Shown one piece after another: positions 50,482-58,544 of a stretch of DNA of 64,000 nucleotides. Position 1 is the stretch's first letter; each line of letters opens with the position of its first letter. The notes below the pieces were generated by a model. That model made no database searches, was not told the DNA's origin, and saw nothing but the letters and a program-made list of their open reading frames with translations. Source of the DNA: Bradyrhizobium sp. AZCC 1719 (lineage in GTDB: Bacteria > Pseudomonadota > Alphaproteobacteria > Rhizobiales > Xanthobacteraceae). Position numbers and translations under genes: made by a program. The stretch covers positions 4,059,001-4,123,000 of the forward strand of contig NZ_JAZHRU010000001.1 in assembly GCF_036924525.1 (NCBI RefSeq), given 5' to 3'.

Positions 50482-50660
50482 TACATTGTGCGGTCGCCGG
50501 GGGAGTCGCCGACTAGCGACAAGGCCGTGGTCGCGCTGCCCTGCAGCATATCAGTGAGCACGGCCCCGCCGGTGAAGTGATACGAGACATGCGGCGATCG
50601 CCCTTGTCTCCTTGTCCGATCGGATTACCTTCCGGGACATCATTCAGCGAGGACGTTCCG

Positions 50661-51326
50661 ATGAGCACCCTAAAACCCCTCAAGATCGACATCGTCTCCG
50701 ACGTGGTCTGCCCCTGGTGCTACATCGGCAAACGCCGGATCGAGAACGCCTTGGCGCTGGTGCCCGATGTTCCCGTCGAAGTGCGCTGGCGGCCGTTCTT
50801 CCTCAATTCCTGGGTGCCGCGCGAGGGCATCAGCCGCGACGAATATCTCACCGCAAAATTCGGTTCGGTCGAGGCTTACAAGGGCATCGCCGGGCGCGTC
50901 GTGGCGGCTGCGGGGGAGGAGGGGCTGACCTACCGGCCCGAACTCGTGAAGCGCCAGCCCAACACCATCGATTGCCATCGCCTGATCAATTGGGCGGAAG
51001 CTCAGGGCAAGGCCGCTGAGATGAAGCAGCGCCTGATGGAATTGTACTTTCGCGATGGCGGCGATCTGACCGATATCAACGTGCTGGTGCAGGCCGCGGC
51101 CGATGTTGGCCTCGACGCCGACGATGTGCGCAAGCGTCTTGCCACCGATGAGGACGTCGCACTGATCTCCGGCCAGGCGCAGGAAGCTTCCGACAAAGGC
51201 ATCTCGGGCGTTCCTACTTTCGTCTTCGCGCAGAAATATGCCGTGTCCGGCGCCCAGCCGGCCGAGCAACTCGCCCGCGCGATCCGGCAAGTTTCCGGCG
51301 AAATCAACGCGCAGGCCGCGGAGTGA
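50661..51326 (+). CDS. FrnE-type DsbA-family oxidoreductase
   Basis: A 221-residue protein with a thioredoxin fold and a CPWC active site at residues 17-20 (DIVSDVVCPWCYIGKRRIENAL), followed by the FrnE/HCCA-isomerase type KRQPNTIDCHRLINWAEAQGKAAEMKQRLMELYFRDGGDLTD and SDKGISGVPTFVFAQKYAVSGAQPAEQL. It lacks a signal peptide, so it is cytoplasmic. FrnE-like proteins act as polyketide or disulfide isomerases; the substrate is not known. ATG 50661 fits the conserved N-terminus better than the 50577 start. Confidence 0.9.
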   Translation: MSTLKPLKIDIVSDVVCPWCYIGKRRIENALALVPDVPVEVRWRPFFLNSWVPREGISRDEYLTAKFGSVEAYKGIAGRVVAAAGEEGLTYRPELVKRQPNTIDCHRLINWAEAQGKAAEMKQRLMELYFRDGGDLTDINVLVQAAADVGLDADDVRKRLATDEDVALISGQAQEASDKGISGVPTFVFAQKYAVSGAQPAEQLARAIRQVSGEINAQAAE

Positions 51327-51333
51327 CCTTGCG

Positions 51334-51482
51334 TGTCCCGGACGCGGTGCGGCGCGCAGCGCTGCGCCGCGGAGCCGGGACCCAGGCTGCAGGGGAGACC
51401 CCAGAGCAGCAGCGCACCGCCATAGCGCGTCGAAGACGCGCGTAAACGCGCTTATGGCGCTGCGCAGCATCCGGGGAACGCG
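51334..51482. repeat. GTCCCGGACGCGG-type intergenic repeat
   Basis: It contains an inverted TGTCCCGG ... CCGGGACCCA stem of about 50 bases and a second palindromic part (AAGACGCGCGTAAACGCGCTT) and ends ATCCGGGGAACGCGG. This composition is common between bradyrhizobial genes. Only one copy is seen in the window. Confidence 0.5.
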
Positions 51483-51516
51483 GCGATGAAACTAGAATAA
51501 ACTTGGGGAGGCAATC

Positions 51517-52155
51517 ATGATCTACGAACTGCGCACCTACACCTTAAGACCCGGCACGCTCGGCGACATGATCAAGGCCGCGAGTACGATATCGCGCGAG
51601 ATCCGCAAGGACGATTACGGCAAGCTCGAAGGCTACTGGTCGACCGAGATCGGCCCGCTTAACCAGGTCCTGCACATGTGGAGCTACAACAGTTTCGAGG
51701 AGCGCGCCCGGTTGCGCGCCGAGCTTGCGAAAAGCCCGCGCTGGACCGGCGAGTATGTGCCGCTGATCCGCCCCTGGTTGGTCCGTCAGGACGTCCGCCT
51801 GATGAACGCGGTGAGGCCGCCGGTTGCCCCGGCATCGACGGGCAATGTCTACGAACTCCGCAACTACCGCGCCAAGCCGGCCGGCGGCCTCAAACAATGG
51901 CTCGATGCGTTCACCGCCGTACTGCCGGAGCGGGAAAAGTATTCAAAGATCGTCGGCCTCTGGACCACCGAAGCGGGCCAACCGAACGAAGCCTGCCACA
52001 TCTGGGCCTATCCCAGCCTGAACGCCCGCGCCGAAGCGCGCGGGAACGCGATGAAGGATCCGGCCTGGCAGGAATTTCTCGGGAAGGGTCCCGGATTTCT
52101 CGACGAGATGCACTCGACCATCATGCTGCCGGCGCCGCATTCGCCGCTGCAGTGA
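51517..52155 (+). CDS. NIPSNAP family protein, two repeats
   Basis: A 212-residue protein made of two NIPSNAP (dimeric alpha-beta barrel) repeats. The first begins MIYELRTYTLRPGTLGDMIK and contains GKLEGYWSTEIGPLNQVLHMWSYNSFEER; the second begins YELRNYRAKPAGGLKQWLDAF and contains KIVGLWTTEAGQPNEACHIWAYPSLNAR. The function in bacteria is not established. GGGGAGG precedes ATG 51517. It is convergent with the cupin-like gene, with six bases between the two stops. Confidence 0.88.
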   Translation: MIYELRTYTLRPGTLGDMIKAASTISREIRKDDYGKLEGYWSTEIGPLNQVLHMWSYNSFEERARLRAELAKSPRWTGEYVPLIRPWLVRQDVRLMNAVRPPVAPASTGNVYELRNYRAKPAGGLKQWLDAFTAVLPEREKYSKIVGLWTTEAGQPNEACHIWAYPSLNARAEARGNAMKDPAWQEFLGKGPGFLDEMHSTIMLPAPHSPLQ

Positions 52156-52161
52156 GGCTGG

Positions 52162-53106
52162 TTACGCGCCCTTCAAATAATAGTTCGCGCGTTTCCCGAG
52201 CGCGATCCGCCGCAGCACGCGGCGCATCGCCATCGAGGCGCGCAGCGGCTTTATCGCGGTCGTCACGGTGCGATAGAACGCCAGCTTGAGTGCATCGAGC
52301 ACCGGCTGTTTGCCCGGCGGCTGCTGCGGCAGGCCGATGCTGCGCAGCATCGAATTGAAGAAGTGCAGATCGTTCATCCGCCGCACTTCGCGCGTCTTCC
52401 AGGTGATCGCCATCGAGATCGAGAACGAGCCTGCGGTGCGCACCCAGTGCGGCCATTGATACGGCACATAGCAGCCGTCGCCTGCGAACAGGTGGAATTC
52501 CTTGCCCAACGGCGCAATGCTCTCGTCATATTTCAGGTTGCGATGCTTGGTCATCGAGCGCTCGATCTCGTCGTCGGAGACGATCGAACGGTCGGTATTG
52601 TCGAAGATCGTGAAGAATTTTTCGCCGTGGATGTGCACGAAGAAATTGTCTTCGCTGTCGAGATGAAATGGCGTGGTCGAGTTCGGCGAGGACACGAACA
52701 GGAAACCTTCGACCTGCTCGAAGCCGGCGTCAGCCAAGCTGTTGAAGCCGCGGGCGCGGGCGACGGACAGCAGCGTATCCTCCAGCAACACCCGATATTC
52801 CGGCGAATTCTCGATGCGCTTGAGCACCATCCAGGCGCCGGCGGTCTCAATGCTCTTCACGACTTCGACGGGGTCGAGGTCGACGGAGGGAATCGCATCC
52901 GGATCCTGGCTGATCGCGACCTTGCCGGAATTATATTCGATCAGGTCGCGCGGCAGCTCGGAAGCCAATTGCGCGATGCGTGGCAGCGTCAGCAGCGGAT
53001 GGCCGCCGAGCTTGTGGCGGATCGCAAACGGCTTTAGCGGAAAGTCGCGGCGGAGCGCGTCATGGTCGGCCGTAATGACGGGCGCTACGGCGGTGAGCGT
53101 ATTCAT
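52162..53106 (-). CDS. Cupin-like (JmjC-type) protein
   Basis: A 314-residue protein of the cupin_8/JmjC-like superfamily. TTPFHLDSEDNFFVHIHGEKFFTIFDNTDRS supplies a candidate HxD pair, and VPYQWPHWVRTAGSFSISMAITWKT a candidate His for a mononuclear Fe(II) site as in 2-oxoglutarate hydroxylases. Substrate is unknown; the family includes protein and peptide hydroxylases. It starts directly after the GNAT gene stop (zero spacing), so translation is likely coupled. Confidence 0.85.
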   Translation of the reverse strand: MNTLTAVAPVITADHDALRRDFPLKPFAIRHKLGGHPLLTLPRIAQLASELPRDLIEYNSGKVAISQDPDAIPSVDLDPVEVVKSIETAGAWMVLKRIENSPEYRVLLEDTLLSVARARGFNSLADAGFEQVEGFLFVSSPNSTTPFHLDSEDNFFVHIHGEKFFTIFDNTDRSIVSDDEIERSMTKHRNLKYDESIAPLGKEFHLFAGDGCYVPYQWPHWVRTAGSFSISMAITWKTREVRRMNDLHFFNSMLRSIGLPQQPPGKQPVLDALKLAFYRTVTTAIKPLRASMAMRRVLRRIALGKRANYYLKGA

Positions 53107-54297
53107 TTAGGATTTCTCCCGACTCTTTCTGACGAAATGGACGAGACGCCGCGCCGGCTCGCGGATTGCGGACCGCAAGGGGAGCGCGGCGCGAATCAAC
53201 GCCACCACCGGATCGTTCCGCCGCAGCGGAATCAACACGTCGCCGATCGCAAGGCGTCCGCGCCAGATCGGGTTGATCATGGGATGGTCGGGATTTGCGG
53301 TGGAATCCACCATGGCAATGGCTGGATCGGCGCAAAGATGCTGCGTTAGCTCCAGCGTCAGTTGCACGCCCGGCGAAAACTTCGCAAAGCGCTCGTCGAC
53401 GCCGAGCTTGAAGTAGAAGGCGCGATCCTGATGGCGCAGCACGATCGCTGCCGCCACGGGTGTTTCGCCGGCGCGCAAGGTCACGATCTCGCATTGGCCG
53501 GTCTCTGCCAGCGCAGAAGTGGCGCGGCGGACGAATGCCGCATCGCCCTCGTGCTGGCCGAGGGCCGTGCCGCGCTGGCCCTTCCAGCCGCTGGCTTCCA
53601 GCACCAGGAAGGTTTCGACAGCGGCAGCAATCTCGCCGGGCGTCCGCGCCACGTCGAAATGGACGGCGCCGTGTTCGGCGAGGCGATTGCGCTGACGGCG
53701 CAGTTCTTTCAGTTTCTTTGCGCCGAGCGCGTCGCGCAGCACTGTATCGGCGTCGGCCGTGGCATCGAGGCAGGCGCGGACATGCGACTGCAGCACCAGC
53801 GGCTGCATGCCGCCGCGATGCAGCACATTGGTGAAGGCCTTCATGGCTGCGCCATCGAGCGGGGTGGCGCGGAAAATCAGCGCATGCGCGCCGGCCCGCC
53901 TGGCCCGGCGCAGGATGCTCGTGACGGCTTCCTCAGCCATGTCACGATCGAGCAGCGGCGTGCAAAGCGTGCCGTAGGGATCGGCGCTGACCAGAGCGGG
54001 CAGCGGGATCTTGTAGGCGCGCCACATCGAGATCACGGGCACAAGGCCGATCAAGGTGGATGCATCGTGCCACGCGCCGAGCGCGGCGGCATTCGAGCGG
54101 CCCCGCGCCGAAGCATTCACCGCCAATTCCCATTCGGGCAAGTAATAGCCGTTCGGCTCGGCGGCGCCATCGGTGAGTGCGCGCCATTGGGGTGCGGAGA
54201 TGTCGGTAAGCGGCGTCAGCGCCTCGCCGATGGCTGGCGCATTCGCCTCCTTGCTCGATGCCCGGCGCACCGTCGATGTATCGGTAATATCGACCAC
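53107..54297 (-). CDS. GNAT acyltransferase of the BioF2/CelD (FemAB-like) type
   Basis: A 396-residue protein with a GTG start. SAPQWRALTDGAAEPNGYYLPEWELAVNA and the C-terminal LKELRRQRNRLAEHGAVHFDVARTPGEIAAAVETFLVLEASGWKGQRGTAL, then YFKLGVDERFAKFSPGVQLTLELTQHL, define the Acetyltransf_6 domain found in CelD/BioF2-like proteins that act in polysaccharide or peptidoglycan-type assembly. The substrate is unknown. It is immediately upstream of the cupin gene. A TTAAC-containing near-CtrA motif is about 130 bases upstream. Confidence 0.85.
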   Translation of the reverse strand: MVDITDTSTVRRASSKEANAPAIGEALTPLTDISAPQWRALTDGAAEPNGYYLPEWELAVNASARGRSNAAALGAWHDASTLIGLVPVISMWRAYKIPLPALVSADPYGTLCTPLLDRDMAEEAVTSILRRARRAGAHALIFRATPLDGAAMKAFTNVLHRGGMQPLVLQSHVRACLDATADADTVLRDALGAKKLKELRRQRNRLAEHGAVHFDVARTPGEIAAAVETFLVLEASGWKGQRGTALGQHEGDAAFVRRATSALAETGQCEIVTLRAGETPVAAAIVLRHQDRAFYFKLGVDERFAKFSPGVQLTLELTQHLCADPAIAMVDSTANPDHPMINPIWRGRLAIGDVLIPLRRNDPVVALIRAALPLRSAIREPARRLVHFVRKSREKS

Positions 54298-54469
54298 TTC
54301 CCCGAATCCCCGTTCGCGTTTTTTATGCCGGCAACACCTTGAGGCGCCGCCGGCTCATCGCGTTCACAGGGTGACCCTAGCGAAAAGAGTTGGAAAATAG
54401 CGTTGCTGCGATGCTCGGATTTGAGGTGTCGCGTTAACCGATCGTTCAGGCTGATCAAACCGCTCGGCG

Positions 54470-57196
54470 TCACGCCACCTCGGCGGCTGCGGGAGCGGTC
54501 AGGAATTTGGCTTCAAGATCCCGAGCCGGCATCGGCTTGCCGAAGAAATAACCCTGTCCCTCTTCGCAGCCCATCCTGACCAGGCAGTCGGCCGTGGCGC
54601 GGTCCTCGACGCCTTCGGCGATGACGGACAGGCCGAGCTGCTTGCTCAGTCCGATGGTCGAACTAACGATCGCCGCGTCGTCGGGATTGGTCAGCAAGCC
54701 CAACACGAACGAGCGGTCGATCTTCAGCCCGTCGAGTGGGAATTTCTTCAGATAGCTCAAGCTGGCAAAGCCAGTGCCGAAATCGTCGAAGGACAGGCGA
54801 ACGCCAAGCTCCTGAATCTCGAGGAACGTATTCAGCGCGCCCTGCTCATCGTGGAGCAGGATGTCTTCGGTGACCTCGAGCTCGAGGCTGGTTGGACTCA
54901 AGCCGGTGCTGGCGAGCACCTGCGCGACCGAGACCGCGAGGTCACCGGACTCCAACTGGGACGGCGAAAGGTTGACGCCGATGCGGAGCTTGTGTCCCGC
55001 CCGTTCCCAGGCGGCTCCCTGGGTGCAGGCGGTTTGGAGAACCCATTCGGCGATCCGCTCGGAAATCGGGGAGGTGTTGACGACCGGCATGAATTCGCCC
55101 GGCGAAACCAGGCCCCGCACGGGATGACGCCAGCGGATCAGGGCTTCGGCGCCGATCAATCGGCCGTCGGCCAGATGAAATTGTGGTTGGTAGAACAATT
55201 CGAACTGATTGCGTTCCGCGGCCAGCGCCAGCTCTGCTTCCAGCGTCAGGCGCGTCTCCAGCTCGCGGCGGATCGAGTCTTCGAACAGCACGTGGCCGCC
55301 GCGGTTGGTCGCCTTGGCGCGGCTCAGCGCCAGATGGGCGTTGCTGAGGAGTTCGTCCGCTGTTCGTCCATCGCCCGGGCAAGCGGCGGCTCCAATGCTG
55401 ACCTTGACGCGGAGGTGGCGGTTTCCGGCCAGCAGCGGCGCATCGAAGCCGTCGCCGATCTGTTCGGCGAAGCGGCTGAGGTTTTCTCCGATGTCGCTGG
55501 TCGGAACGGCGATGGCGAATTCGTCTCCGCTCAAGCGGGCGACCAGACCCGCCGGCGGGATAGCCGCCGTCAGTCGCTGCGAAATGGCGCGAAGCACGAG
55601 ATCGCCACAGGTGTTGCCGAGCATGTCGTTGATCTGCTGGAAGCCGTCGATGCCGATCACCAGCAGTGCCACCTTGCGGCCGTCCGTCTCGGCCGCGGAA
55701 ATTTTGGCCTCGAGCTGGACGTGAAGCGTGTTGCGGTTGATGAGCCCCGTCAGCGTGTCGTGTTCCGCAAGATATCTGACTCTCTCGGCTTCACGCTTGC
55801 GTACCGAGATGTCGCGCAGGATCGCGCCGAACTGAAGCCCGTCGGTGCCTTGCCAGCCGGAGAAGGAAGCCTCGACCGGAAACACCTCGCCATTGCTGCG
55901 GCGTCCGTCGAACTCGACCACCGATCCGGCAGCCAGACGAGCAGCGTTCTTGATGGAGAAGGCGGATGTGGCGAGGGTTTCCTCACGTGCGCAAATCTCG
56001 TCGAACGGCCGACCGATCATTTCTTCGGGCAGATAGCCGAAGATCGCGGTCGCGCCCGGATTCCACACCGTGATCAAATAGTTGGAGTCGGTACAGATCA
56101 GGCCGTCGCCGAGCGACATCGCCACGCGCTGAAAGCGGCTCTCGGCGACCCGGCCGAGCAGATCCCTGATGTCGATTTCGTCGAGTGCGATGGCCGCGAC
56201 GTAGATGACGATGGCGATGTGAAGCAGAGACGTATCCGGAATGAGCGGGAACGCCGCCTGCAGGGCAAACGCGCCTGCCTCGAGCGTGAACGCCGTTGCG
56301 CCGAGCAGCGCGACCCGCTTGCCGGCGGTGAGGCGGCGCCACGAGAACAGCATCAGCAAGGCGAGCAACGCCAGGCCGGCCGCCGTGACGACGCCTGAGG
56401 TCCATTGCAGCGCGCGGTTCTGCAGCAGCGATTCCGCAGCCAGCGTCTGCAGCACCGGGCCGGACAGGATCACACCGTTCGGCACGCTGAAGCGGTCACC
56501 AAGTTCGAGCGCCGTGCCGCCGATGACAACTTTCTTGCCCTGAAGCTTTTGCAGTGTCGCCGGGTCACCGCTCAGAACGTCGGCAAAGGACACTTTGGTG
56601 ATTCCGGCCGTTCGGATGCTGAAGTCGATCAAAAAGGGCGTGCGCTTTTCGTCGTACTGGCCGGCGAGCACGGCAGCCATCGAGGGTACGAATTTGCCGT
56701 CCAGCTTCTCACCGAACGGATAACGCCGGACGAGGCCATCGGGCCCGACCTCGACGTTGACGATCGCCGACCACGAATGTTCGGCGAATTGCTGCAGCGG
56801 GCGATTGATGTGAAGCGTCGTCCTGTCGGTGCGGGGCTGCTGGAAGGAGGGCAGCACCACCGATCCGCCGGCGCGCTCGAGGGCTTCGGCAAAGTTTCGG
56901 TCCGACGACGCATCGGAAGGCGTCGAGAAGTCGACGTCGAGTGCGATGTCCTGGACGTGCGCCTTCTGAAGCTGCCGGATCAGCTCGGCGTGGAGCAGGC
57001 GCGGCCATGGCCAGACGCCGATCCTGTCGATCGACGATGCGTCGATCGCGATCACCACGATGTCGCCGCTGACTTGTCGCGACTGCCAGGCGAACCGCAG
57101 GTCGGCCAGGGTGTTGCGAAGCGAGCTATGCCAGCCGCCCACCAGGACGATTGCCAGCGCAATCGTCACGAAAATATGCGGCCGATATCGTTTCAC
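54470..57196 (-). CDS. CHASE2-PAS-GGDEF-EAL signalling protein
   Basis: A protein of about 908 residues. One membrane helix (residues about 7-25), a periplasmic CHASE2 domain (about 30-280), three helices (about 285-360), a PAS domain (about 375-480), GGDEF (about 490-645) and EAL (about 660-905). The GGDEF motif is SGDEF, so cyclase activity may be weak or absent. The EAL residues are all kept (EALIRWRHP, NLSPSQLE, EVTEDIL, DDFGTG, KIDRSF, EGVED), so cyclic di-GMP hydrolysis is expected. GTG 57196 is my preferred start; a TTG at 57259 would extend it by 21 residues. It follows the FecR-like gene on the same strand. Confidence 0.88.
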   Translation of the reverse strand: MKRYRPHIFVTIALAIVLVGGWHSSLRNTLADLRFAWQSRQVSGDIVVIAIDASSIDRIGVWPWPRLLHAELIRQLQKAHVQDIALDVDFSTPSDASSDRNFAEALERAGGSVVLPSFQQPRTDRTTLHINRPLQQFAEHSWSAIVNVEVGPDGLVRRYPFGEKLDGKFVPSMAAVLAGQYDEKRTPFLIDFSIRTAGITKVSFADVLSGDPATLQKLQGKKVVIGGTALELGDRFSVPNGVILSGPVLQTLAAESLLQNRALQWTSGVVTAAGLALLALLMLFSWRRLTAGKRVALLGATAFTLEAGAFALQAAFPLIPDTSLLHIAIVIYVAAIALDEIDIRDLLGRVAESRFQRVAMSLGDGLICTDSNYLITVWNPGATAIFGYLPEEMIGRPFDEICAREETLATSAFSIKNAARLAAGSVVEFDGRRSNGEVFPVEASFSGWQGTDGLQFGAILRDISVRKREAERVRYLAEHDTLTGLINRNTLHVQLEAKISAAETDGRKVALLVIGIDGFQQINDMLGNTCGDLVLRAISQRLTAAIPPAGLVARLSGDEFAIAVPTSDIGENLSRFAEQIGDGFDAPLLAGNRHLRVKVSIGAAACPGDGRTADELLSNAHLALSRAKATNRGGHVLFEDSIRRELETRLTLEAELALAAERNQFELFYQPQFHLADGRLIGAEALIRWRHPVRGLVSPGEFMPVVNTSPISERIAEWVLQTACTQGAAWERAGHKLRIGVNLSPSQLESGDLAVSVAQVLASTGLSPTSLELEVTEDILLHDEQGALNTFLEIQELGVRLSFDDFGTGFASLSYLKKFPLDGLKIDRSFVLGLLTNPDDAAIVSSTIGLSKQLGLSVIAEGVEDRATADCLVRMGCEEGQGYFFGKPMPARDLEAKFLTAPAAAEVA

Positions 57197-57277
57197 TTGG
57201 TCACCATTCTGGTGGGTCGAATGCAGCGTCGTTGCTTGATGGCCTTCAGCCTCGTGCAATTGCGTCAGCCCGCAGGT

Positions 57278-58417
57278 TCAGTTCCTGCCCCGGCCATTGC
57301 CGTTACCATTTCCGTTGCCATTGCCATTGCCATTGCCGTTGCCATTCCCATTCCCATTCCCGTTGCTTTTGCCGTTGCCATTGGCTCCGTTCCCGTTCCC
57401 GCCATTCCCATTGCCGTTGTTGCCATTGCCGTTTCCGCCGCCGCTCGATGCAGCTATCGTGGTACCGACGCTGGAAGCGCTGCTCGAGATGGCTGCGCCG
57501 TTGGCGCCATTGCTCTGGCTGTTGTTCGCTACGTTTGAACCTGTCCCGACATCGGACGAGCTCCAGATCGTGTCGTTCCGCGCAGCGTTGCGCGATCCGC
57601 CATGCGCAGCCGACTTGTCGCGTGCGAGCCCATGCGTGACTCGATGGACGTTGAGGCGGACTTCACCGATCGACGACGAGATGCGGGTCACGCCCGGCTT
57701 TGCGAGGTGCACGCCCGGCTGGCGGGACGGTTGGACGCTCTGTCCATTGGCGGCATTGCGGATCGCCGTAAAGCCGCCGCGCGGAACCGGCACGCGCTCG
57801 ATCGAAGGTGCGCGCGGCTTGCCGCGTTCGATAGGGCTGAATGTGCCGACTCCGCCCAGCGACAGCCCGGTCTTGCCGCTCGCGAACGCGGTCGCGTGCT
57901 GCCCGGCCATCACTTGCGCGATCTGCCCCGACTTGAAATCGGCGACTTCGACCTGACCGCGGATCACGTCTACAGTGGTCTTGCCGGCGTTTACGGTGAC
58001 ACGGAATTGCGTGCCCTTCACCACGGCGGCGAGGTAGGGCGTTTCGACCTCGAAATGCTTGACGTTGCGTTTTTCGACGTCGAGCAGGATCGAACCCGCC
58101 TGCTGCACGATCGTGGTCGACAGCCCTTCCTTCTTCCGGGCGGGGACGCCGACCACGGAATTCGGCGCGACCATGATCATTTCCTCGCCGCGCTTCAACA
58201 GGACGCGACCGGTGCGGCCGGTGCGAACCGTATCGCCCGGCTTCAACACGTCTTCCTGTTTGATCGATGCCTGCTGCACGCCGCTGCCGGCGACCCAGAC
58301 CTCGCCGGAGGATCTGCTGACCGTCCACTCGCCGCCGTCGGCGGCGTTGGCGATCGAAGCCGTCGCCAGGAAGAGCATCGTCGCGAGTGTTCTCGAGACG
58401 TGAGGGATCGCACGCAT
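57278..58417 (-). CDS. Exported FecR-domain protein with Gly/Asn-repeat tail
   Basis: A 379-residue protein with signal peptide (RTLATMLFLATASIANA). FecR domain at about residues 35-165: VLKPGDTVRTGRTGRVLLKRGEEMIMVAPNSVVGVP and HFEVETPYLAAVVKGTQFRVTVNAGKTTVDVIRGQVEVAD. A linker is followed by a tail of about 60 residues almost entirely of Gly-Asn dipeptide repeats, ending GRGRN. There is no membrane anchor, so unlike classical FecR it is not a sigma-factor regulator; it is a secreted or periplasmic protein. It lies 18 bases before the preferred upstream side of the CHASE2 gene and is divergent from the TpsB gene. Confidence 0.85.
   Translation of the reverse strand: MRAIPHVSRTLATMLFLATASIANAADGGEWTVSRSSGEVWVAGSGVQQASIKQEDVLKPGDTVRTGRTGRVLLKRGEEMIMVAPNSVVGVPARKKEGLSTTIVQQAGSILLDVEKRNVKHFEVETPYLAAVVKGTQFRVTVNAGKTTVDVIRGQVEVADFKSGQIAQVMAGQHATAFASGKTGLSLGGVGTFSPIERGKPRAPSIERVPVPRGGFTAIRNAANGQSVQPSRQPGVHLAKPGVTRISSSIGEVRLNVHRVTHGLARDKSAAHGGSRNAARNDTIWSSSDVGTGSNVANNSQSNGANGAAISSSASSVGTTIAASSGGGNGNGNNGNGNGGNGNGANGNGKSNGNGNGNGNGNGNGNGNGNGNGNGRGRN
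57290..57440. repeat. Hexanucleotide-type low-complexity repeat encoding the (Gly-Asn) tail
   Basis: A tandem array of six-base units of the type TTGCCA / TTGCCG / TTCCCA on the plus strand, coding for Gly-Asn pairs on the minus strand. The unit sequence varies only at synonymous positions. Such arrays can change length by slippage. Confidence 0.7.
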
Positions 58418-58505
58418 GAAATGCTCCGATTGCCGCTTTGTCCCGCAAGCTATGGGAAATGTTTCAAGATTGGGTGAGCGAAAGCCGCCGACTGCGAGGG
58501 ACTTA

Positions 58506-58520
58506 TTAACCATTCGTTGA
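58506..58520. promoter_or_regulatory. CtrA-like box between fecR-like and tpsB genes
   Basis: TTAA-CCATTCG-TTGA matches seven of eight fixed positions of the CtrA consensus. It lies 24 bases before the TpsB start and 88 bases from the FecR-like start. The match is imperfect and the motif is short. Confidence 0.3.
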
Positions 58521-58544
58521 CCATGATTTTCTATTAAAAATCAG

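Noticed and set aside
57278..58417. FecR-like gene as a classical iron-dicitrate signalling regulator
   Set aside because: It has a signal peptide but no membrane anchor or cytoplasmic anti-sigma domain, and there is no ECF sigma factor or TonB receptor beside it.
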